Shown piece after piece: positions 58,646 to 64,000 of a stretch of 64,000 bases of DNA. Both the position numbers and the translations under genes were made by a program. Under the pieces are notes generated by a model. That model did not search any database. It worked only from the letters and a program-made list of their open reading frames with translations, and was not told where the DNA came from. Within the stretch, counting starts at the first letter, position 1. Every line of letters begins with the position of its first letter. The DNA is taken from contig DATGGK010000235.1 in NCBI GenBank assembly GCA_035308565.1, forward strand, positions 1 to 64,000. The letters are read 5' to 3'. This stretch comes from JANXLS01 sp035308565 (GTDB lineage Bacteria > Planctomycetota > SZUA-567 > H5-PLA8).

Positions 58646-61258
58646 ATGATTTCAGCAGCCGTCAAGAGAATACTGAACCAGCAGCGGAAGGGGCGGCCGT
58701 CTATCAGCGTCAATCCGCTGCTGATCGAGGCGTCGAAATCGGACGCGGATGCCATTGTCAAAAAGCTGGAGTCATCGCGAAACGGGCTGACGACCGACGA
58801 AGCCGCGATCCGGATCGAAAAATTCGGCGAGAATATCGTCGGGCAGGAACATCAGCAGACTTGGTACGGACTCTTATTGCATTCCATTCTAAATCCGCTC
58901 GTTATTTTGCTGGCGGTGCTGGGAATCCTGTCGTCCCTGACCGGCGACATACCATCTTGCGTCATCATGTTCACCATGGTCTTTCTGGGCGTGATCATCC
59001 GCTTCGTGCAGGAAAAACGCGCGGACACGGCCGCCGCGAAGCTCAAGGCCATGATCAGCGTGACGGCGACGGCGCTCCGCGACGGCGCAGCGGTGGAAAT
59101 TCCGCTCGAGAAGCTTGTGCCTGGAGACGTCGTCAAGCTCGCCGCCGGCGACATGATTCCCGCGGATTTGCGCGTGCTGGCGTGCAAGGATTTGTTCGTG
59201 ATTCAATCCAGTCTCACCGGCGAGTCGCTTCCCATCGAAAAATTTGACCATCGCGACGAACAGGCCGATCGGCCGCCGCTGGAAAGCCCGAATGTCTGTT
59301 TCCTGGGAACGAGCGTGGAGCGCGGAACGGCGACGGCAGTTGTCGTGGCGAGCGGCTCAAACACGTACCTGGGCGGAATCGCGCGCGCCATTACGGGCCA
59401 GCAGATACAAACGGCTTTCGACAAGGGCATCAACAGATTCACGTGGCTGATGATCGCATTCATGTGCGTGATGACGCCGACAGTGTTCCTGATCCAGGGC
59501 TTGTTCAAGCAGAACTGGATGGAAGCGTTTTTCTTCTCGATGGCGGTGGCGGTGGGCCTCACGCCCGAAATGCTGCCGATGATCGTGACGGTGTGCCTGT
59601 CCAAAGGCGCGCTGGCGATGTCGCGCAAGAAGGTCATCGTGAAGCGGCTCAATTCCATTCAGAATCTCGGCGCGATGGATGTGCTCTGCACGGACAAGAC
59701 CGGGACGCTGACGATGGACAAGGTGATTTTGGAGCAGCACTGCGACGTGGCGGGCAAGGAGGACGACGACGTACTCGCGCTGGCGTACCTGAACAGCCAT
59801 TTCCAAACCGGGCTGAAGAATTTGCTAGATCGCGCGGTTCTGGAGTACAAGGAACTGCACGACACGCTGAAAGTCAGCACGTATAGCAAGTTCGATGAAA
59901 TCCCTTTCGATTTTCAGCGCAAAATGATGTCGGTCGTTGTGGAAAAACCCGATGGTGCGCATCGTCTGATTTGCAAGGGAGCCACCGAGGAAATCTACAA
60001 GCGCTGCACAACTTTTGAATTGAACGGAAAAATTTTCCCCATCGACAATTTGCTGATCAGCACGCTGCGCGAAGAATACGAGGACCTAAGCGCCGACGGC
60101 TTCCGGGTGCTCGGCATCGCCTATAAAGATCCGCCCAAGAAGCAAAGCTATTCGACCGCCGATGAAACCGAACTGACGCTGAAGGGTTACATCGCATTTC
60201 TCGATCCGCCGAAGGAAAGCGCCATGGCGGCGCTGCAGGCATTGAAGAACCACGGCATCGCCGTCAAGGTATTAACCGGCGACAACAACCTGGTCAGCAA
60301 AAAAGTCTGCAAGGAAGTCGGCTTGCCGACCGACCATATTCTGCTCGGTCCCGCGATTGAAACCATGACGGACGCCGAGCTTTCCAATGCGGTGGAAGAG
60401 ACGACGTTGTTCGCGCGGCTGTCGCCGGCGCACAAGCAGCGCATCATTCAGACGCTGCAGCAGCGCAAGCACGTGGTTGGATTCCTGGGAGACGGCATCA
60501 ACGACGCCGCCGCGCTGAGGGCCGCCGACGTGGGGGTTTCGGTGGACACGGCGGTCGATATCGCCAAGGAATCGGCGGACATGATTCTGCTGGAAAAGAA
60601 TCTGCTGGTGCTCGAAGAAGGCGTGCTGGAAGGGCGCAAGGTTTTCGCCAATATTTTGAAATACATCCGCATGGGAGCGAGTTCGAATTTTGGAAACATG
60701 TTCAGCGTGCTGGGGGCCAGCATTTTTCTGCCGTTCGAGCCGATGAGGCCGCTGCAGATTTTGACGAACAACCTGCTCTACGATTTTTCGCAGGTGCCCA
60801 TTCCGAGCGACGACGTGGACCCCGAGGAAATTGCGAAACCGCGGCCGTGGTCGATGAATCTGATTGCGCGCTTCATCGTGCTGATCGGGCCGTGCAGTTC
60901 GATTTTCGATTACACGACCTACTTCATTATGCTTTACGTCTTTAATTGCTGGAACAACGCTTCGCTCTTTCAAACCGGGTGGTTTGTCGAATCGCTGATC
61001 ACGCAGACGCTCATCATCCACATCATCCGCACCAACAAGATTCCCTTCATTCAAAGCCGCGCGAGTTGGCCGTTGATCGTAACCTCGTCAATAATCATAG
61101 CGATCGGCGCGTACCTTCCGTTTTCGCCCCTCGCCGGCTACCTCGGTTTTACCGCGCTGCCGCACCTGTATTGGCCGCTGCTGCTGGCCACGCTGTTGTG
61201 CTACGTGATCTTGACCCAAATCGTGAAAACATGGCTGGTGCGAAAGTTGCTGATCTAA
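58646..61258 (+). CDS. mgtA: P-type cation-transporting ATPase, MgtA-like (P3B)
   Basis: Predicted 870 residues from ATG 58646, with GAGGGAAA before it. The phosphorylation motif CTDKTGTLT has D350; upstream are SSLTGESLP (actuator domain) and FFSMAVAVGLTPEMLPMIVTV, and downstream GDGINDAAALRAADVGVSVD. The SMAVAVGLTPEMLPMIV helix and VKRLNSIQNLGAMDVLCTD are typical of MgtA/MgtB magnesium importers. Ten membrane helices are expected. The 190 bases upstream hold no recognisable Mg2+-sensing leader. Confidence 0.88.
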   Translation: MISAAVKRILNQQRKGRPSISVNPLLIEASKSDADAIVKKLESSRNGLTTDEAAIRIEKFGENIVGQEHQQTWYGLLLHSILNPLVILLAVLGILSSLTGDIPSCVIMFTMVFLGVIIRFVQEKRADTAAAKLKAMISVTATALRDGAAVEIPLEKLVPGDVVKLAAGDMIPADLRVLACKDLFVIQSSLTGESLPIEKFDHRDEQADRPPLESPNVCFLGTSVERGTATAVVVASGSNTYLGGIARAITGQQIQTAFDKGINRFTWLMIAFMCVMTPTVFLIQGLFKQNWMEAFFFSMAVAVGLTPEMLPMIVTVCLSKGALAMSRKKVIVKRLNSIQNLGAMDVLCTDKTGTLTMDKVILEQHCDVAGKEDDDVLALAYLNSHFQTGLKNLLDRAVLEYKELHDTLKVSTYSKFDEIPFDFQRKMMSVVVEKPDGAHRLICKGATEEIYKRCTTFELNGKIFPIDNLLISTLREEYEDLSADGFRVLGIAYKDPPKKQSYSTADETELTLKGYIAFLDPPKESAMAALQALKNHGIAVKVLTGDNNLVSKKVCKEVGLPTDHILLGPAIETMTDAELSNAVEETTLFARLSPAHKQRIIQTLQQRKHVVGFLGDGINDAAALRAADVGVSVDTAVDIAKESADMILLEKNLLVLEEGVLEGRKVFANILKYIRMGASSNFGNMFSVLGASIFLPFEPMRPLQILTNNLLYDFSQVPIPSDDVDPEEIAKPRPWSMNLIARFIVLIGPCSSIFDYTTYFIMLYVFNCWNNASLFQTGWFVESLITQTLIIHIIRTNKIPFIQSRASWPLIVTSSIIIAIGAYLPFSPLAGYLGFTALPHLYWPLLLATLLCYVILTQIVKTWLVRKLLI

Positions 61259-61260
61259 CG

Positions 61261-61337
61261 CAAGGTTTGAAGATCAAGATTTGAGTTTAGCGGCTGGAAC
61301 CTTAAACTCTGAATCCTTGAATTTTGGATTTTGTGGA
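61261..61337. repeat. Degenerate heptamer array before purK
   Basis: The left part CAAGGTTTGAAGATCAAGAT and the right part CTTAAACTCTGAATCCTTGA, then ATTTTGGATTTT, keep a loose 7-base period (CTTGAAT-like) with complementary halves. It fills the gap between mgtA and purK. Confidence 0.6.
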
Positions 61338-61343
61338 GCAGGC

Positions 61344-62456
61344 ATGAAGATCGGCGTTCTTGGCGCGGGGCAGCTTGGGCGGATGCTGGCGCTGCATGGT
61401 TTTCCACTGGGGATGCGCTTTCGGTTTTTCGATCCGACCGCAAAAGGGCCAGCCAACGATCTGGCCGAACAACACGCCGAAGACTACCGCAGCGCCGGTG
61501 CGCTGAAAAGTTTTGCGCAGGGCTTGGACGCGGTCACCTACGAGTTCGAAAACGTGCCTGTCGAATCGGCTCGGCTGCTCGCCGAATGCGTGCCGCACGT
61601 CTTTCCGCCGCCCGAAGCGCTCGAGGCGTCACAAGACCGTTTCGCGGAGAAAACGCTCTTCAATTCGCTCGGTATCCCCACGGCTCCGTTTTGTTGCGTT
61701 GAAAACGTCGATGCGTTGCGCGGCGCGGTTGAACAATTTGGGCTGCCCGCGATCTTGAAAACGCGGCGAATGGGCTACGACGGCAAAGGCCAGTTTGTCA
61801 TCCGCAACGAATCGCATATCGATGAAGCCTTCCGTGAGCTGGGCGGCAGGAATCTGATTCTCGAAGGCTTCGTCGATTTCGACCGCGAACTGTCGATTCT
61901 CGCCGCGCGCAACCGCAGCGGTCAAACGGTCTTTTATCCGCTCGTCGAAAATGTCCACGAAGGCGGCATCCTGCGCGTCGCGCGCGCGCCCGCGCCGAAT
62001 TTGACGCCCGCCATGCAGCCGCATGCCGAGGAACTCGCCACCCGCGTGCTGAATGCGCTGAACTACGACGGCGTGCTCGCCATCGAGCTTTTCGAAAAAC
62101 ACGGCAACCTCGTCGCCAACGAAATGGCCTGCCGCGTTCACAACTCCGGGCACTGGACCATCGAGGGCGCCGAGACCAGCCAGTTCGAAAATCACTTGCG
62201 CGCCGGTTTGGATTATCCGCTGGGTTCGGCGCACGCCCTCGGTTATACGGTGATGCTGAATTTGATCGGCACGGTTCCGGTAGTGCGCGATATCCTGTCC
62301 GTGAAGGGCGCGCACCTGCACCTCTACAACAAAGCGCCGAAGCCGGGCCGTAAGCTTGGCCACATCACAGTGGTCGGCGAAAATCCGGAGGAGCGGGAAG
62401 TGCGTTTGCAGGAATTAATGGAGGTGATGGGGCAGGAGATCAGCAATAGAAGTTAG
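61344..62456 (+). CDS. purK: 5-(carboxyamino)imidazole ribonucleotide synthase
   Basis: Predicted 370 residues from ATG 61344, with GGAG 5 bases before; the upstream extension is the heptamer array. KIGVLGAGQLGRMLALHGFP starts the family; TYEFENVPVESARLL, ILKTRRMGYDGKGQ and EMACRVHNSGHWTIEGAETSQFENHLRA are PurK signatures of the ATP-grasp fold. It carboxylates AIR with ATP and bicarbonate in purine synthesis. The partner purE is not adjacent. Confidence 0.95.
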   Translation: MKIGVLGAGQLGRMLALHGFPLGMRFRFFDPTAKGPANDLAEQHAEDYRSAGALKSFAQGLDAVTYEFENVPVESARLLAECVPHVFPPPEALEASQDRFAEKTLFNSLGIPTAPFCCVENVDALRGAVEQFGLPAILKTRRMGYDGKGQFVIRNESHIDEAFRELGGRNLILEGFVDFDRELSILAARNRSGQTVFYPLVENVHEGGILRVARAPAPNLTPAMQPHAEELATRVLNALNYDGVLAIELFEKHGNLVANEMACRVHNSGHWTIEGAETSQFENHLRAGLDYPLGSAHALGYTVMLNLIGTVPVVRDILSVKGAHLHLYNKAPKPGRKLGHITVVGENPEEREVRLQELMEVMGQEISNRS

Positions 62457-62588
62457 GAGCCAGGGACCAGGCGGGTGGCCCACCTCATCGGCACCCGTCG
62501 CGAGTTCCTCGACACAGACATTGGACGGCAAGTCGCAACGCTCGCATTGGACGGACTTGGCAGCCCGTTCTACAAATGAAAGGCACCT

Positions 62589-63203
62589 GTGCCAAAGCCG
62601 CTCACTCGCCGCATCGCTCTCGCCCTCACCGGCGCCAGCGGCGCCATCTATGGCCGCCGCATCCTCGAAGAACTCGCCGCGCGCGACCACATCGAAACGC
62701 ATCTGATGATCTCGCCCGCCGCGCAAAAAGTCCTGAAACTCGAAGAGAACATCTCCATAAACATCGAACGCTTCGATCCCAAATCGCTCGGCTTGAAGAG
62801 CGCCAAGAATCTCGTCTATCATCGCCACGACGACATCGCCGCGTCCGCCTCGTCGGGCAGCTACCGCATCGAGGCGCTGGTGATCGCGCCGTGTTCGATG
62901 GGCTGCGCCGCCGCCATCGCGCACGGCATGTCCGACAACCTGATCGAACGCGCCGCCGACGTGATGCTCAAAGAACGCCGCCCGCTGATCGTCGTCCCGC
63001 GCGAAACGCCGCTCTCGACGGTGCACCTGAAAAACCTGCTCACGCTTTCCGAACTCGGCGCGCTGGTGCTCCCCGCCAGTCCGGGTTTTTACAACAAACC
63101 CAAATCCGTCGCCGAACTGGTCGATTTCGTCGTCGCGCGCGTGCTGGACCATTTGAAGATCGAGCATGATCTGGTCAAGCGGTGGGGTGAGAATGCGTCA
63201 TGA
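62589..63203 (+). CDS. ubiX: Flavin prenyltransferase
   Basis: Predicted 204 residues with a GTG start preceded by AAAGG. ALTGASGAIYGRRILEEL binds the flavin, and VIAPCSMGCAAAIAHG, RPLIVVPRETPLSTVHLKN and PGFYNKPKSVAELVDFV are UbiX signatures. It makes the prenylated FMN cofactor of UbiD decarboxylases; ubiD is not in view. Its stop overlaps the next start (ATGA), so the two genes are probably cotranslated. Confidence 0.95.
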   Translation: MPKPLTRRIALALTGASGAIYGRRILEELAARDHIETHLMISPAAQKVLKLEENISINIERFDPKSLGLKSAKNLVYHRHDDIAASASSGSYRIEALVIAPCSMGCAAAIAHGMSDNLIERAADVMLKERRPLIVVPRETPLSTVHLKNLLTLSELGALVLPASPGFYNKPKSVAELVDFVVARVLDHLKIEHDLVKRWGENAS

Positions 63204-64000
63204 AATTCCCGCGCATTCGATTCTCGCTACGCACGCTGCTGCTGGCCACGCTGCTGGTGGGCGGGGTAATGTTGGTGTGGCGCGTGAGGGAGCCGTGGGC
63301 GTTTAAACGATGGACTCAATATCACCCCTCAAACGAAGATGCGCGCGAGCGCGAGCGTTATTGGACGGTGTCCCTATCGACGTGCGACTTGTCACCGTCC
63401 GGGCGCTTTCTGCTTCTCGGCGACATGCAAGGAAGACCCGGCACGCATGAACATTGCATCGCGGTATTGAATTTGGATGAAATGAAAGTTGGCGCTTCTG
63501 AGATCGTGCGGAATTGCCGCTGGCACAATCGATTCGACTGGTTGCTCACCGAAATCTCCGACAACCGGCCGGTAATGCTGCGTATAAAAAATGCAAACGA
63601 TCCGACGCCAATGACGAAAGCCGTTGTGTCCATGGCGCCTTTGAGCCATGACGCGAAATTCGTCCGTTGCAAGATTGTCGATTATCAAAACAAGCAAACG
63701 ATTTTTGAAAGCGAACACACGCTCTCGTTTTCGAAAAAGGGCCGCTTTCTAAAAGAGGAATCCGGTAAAACAACTTCAATCTACGAGGCGAAAGGCTTCA
63801 AACGCGTTTTCCAAATCGAGCGAATGGGTGAATCGGACTTCGTGTGCAACGACCATATGCTGATACGTCACATAAAGCGCTTCGATCCCGACAAGGCGCC
63901 GCATTTCACGTATGCGCTAGAGTGTTATGATGTTGAATCGTCGCAGCGCCGCTGGTGCTGGGATGCGCCCAAGCCTTGCTACAAGGTCGAACTCGATGAG
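63200..64000 (+). CDS. Membrane-anchored FSLRTLL-type protein, 3' end outside window
   Basis: 267 residues are visible; the frame stays open at the window end. The N-terminus MKFPRIRFSLRTLLLATLLVGG is the planctomycetal 'FSLRTLL' membrane anchor, related to the QFHLST start of three other proteins here. The exported part has repeat-like strands (WTVSLSTCDLSPSGRFLLLGD, LSFSKKGRFLKEE) suggesting a WD40-like propeller. Function unknown. ATG overlaps the ubiX stop codon. Confidence 0.7.
   Translation, partial: MKFPRIRFSLRTLLLATLLVGGVMLVWRVREPWAFKRWTQYHPSNEDARERERYWTVSLSTCDLSPSGRFLLLGDMQGRPGTHEHCIAVLNLDEMKVGASEIVRNCRWHNRFDWLLTEISDNRPVMLRIKNANDPTPMTKAVVSMAPLSHDAKFVRCKIVDYQNKQTIFESEHTLSFSKKGRFLKEESGKTTSIYEAKGFKRVFQIERMGESDFVCNDHMLIRHIKRFDPDKAPHFTYALECYDVESSQRRWCWDAPKPCYKVELDE

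Overview
The window reads as chromosomal DNA of a Planctomycetota-like (PVC superphylum) bacterium. The main evidence is a minus-strand block (about 21.2-29.9 kb) of genes typical of that group: a DUF1501 Tat-exported protein, a PPC-domain protein, a DUF1549/DUF1553 protein with a cytochrome-like domain, and a cytochrome c-WD40 protein. A second DUF1501 gene lies at 4.3 kb, and four proteins carry the 'QFHLST/FSLRTLL' N-terminal membrane motif. DNA is GC-rich, many genes have Shine-Dalgarno sites, and GTG and TTG starts are common. Phylum is inferred from gene content only. I saw no rRNA, tRNA or CRISPR array.

Layout: 0-7.8 kb, end of a probable C25-type peptidase, a GH28 pectinase, a lone GspE N-terminal-domain protein, a PQQ-type propeller, DUF1501, DUF2071 and a clan GH-A-like hydrolase. 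7.9-16.7 kb, a KASII-like enzyme, an alginate-export-like porin, a NosR/NapH-like polyferredoxin fused to a cyclic-nucleotide-binding domain, and an oleA-oleB pair. 16.7-21.1 kb, fmt, a transglutaminase-like protein, ybaB and recR. 21.2-29.9 kb, the planctomycetal cytochrome/DUF1501 block. 30.0-36.7 kb, accessory genes: a membrane HNH-nuclease protein, a possible HEPN protein, a TIGR00300 enzyme, a metallo-beta-lactamase-fold hydrolase, a decayed transposase, an arsC-like gene and a Uma2 gene. 36.8-43.3 kb, asd, a CAP-domain protein, hslVU and an AvaI/BsoBI-like restriction-modification pair whose endonuclease carries one in-frame stop codon. 43.4-64 kb, a TPR membrane protein, a CNBD protein, a secreted CxxCxGxG protein, GH13, UDP-xylose synthase-like, DUF6600-like, OprB-like porin, UspA, a desaturase, a VWA protein, an mgtA-type ATPase, purK, ubiX and a partial propeller-like protein.

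The most unusual property is the repeat landscape. Many gaps hold arrays with a 7-bp period, often as two inverted arms around a short loop, resembling the STRR heptamers described in heterocystous cyanobacteria. Several families of short GC-rich palindromes (REP or MITE-like) are also present. Both kinds enter reading frames in phase: in a TIGR00300 enzyme, a PPC protein, a VWA protein and a TPR membrane protein. In a CAP-domain protein an inverted heptamer array encodes nearly the whole signal peptide. The other leading candidates are the nonsense-interrupted AvaI-like endonuclease, the HEPN-like plus membrane-HNH gene pair, and the small two-helix 'QFHLST...GCE' protein family.
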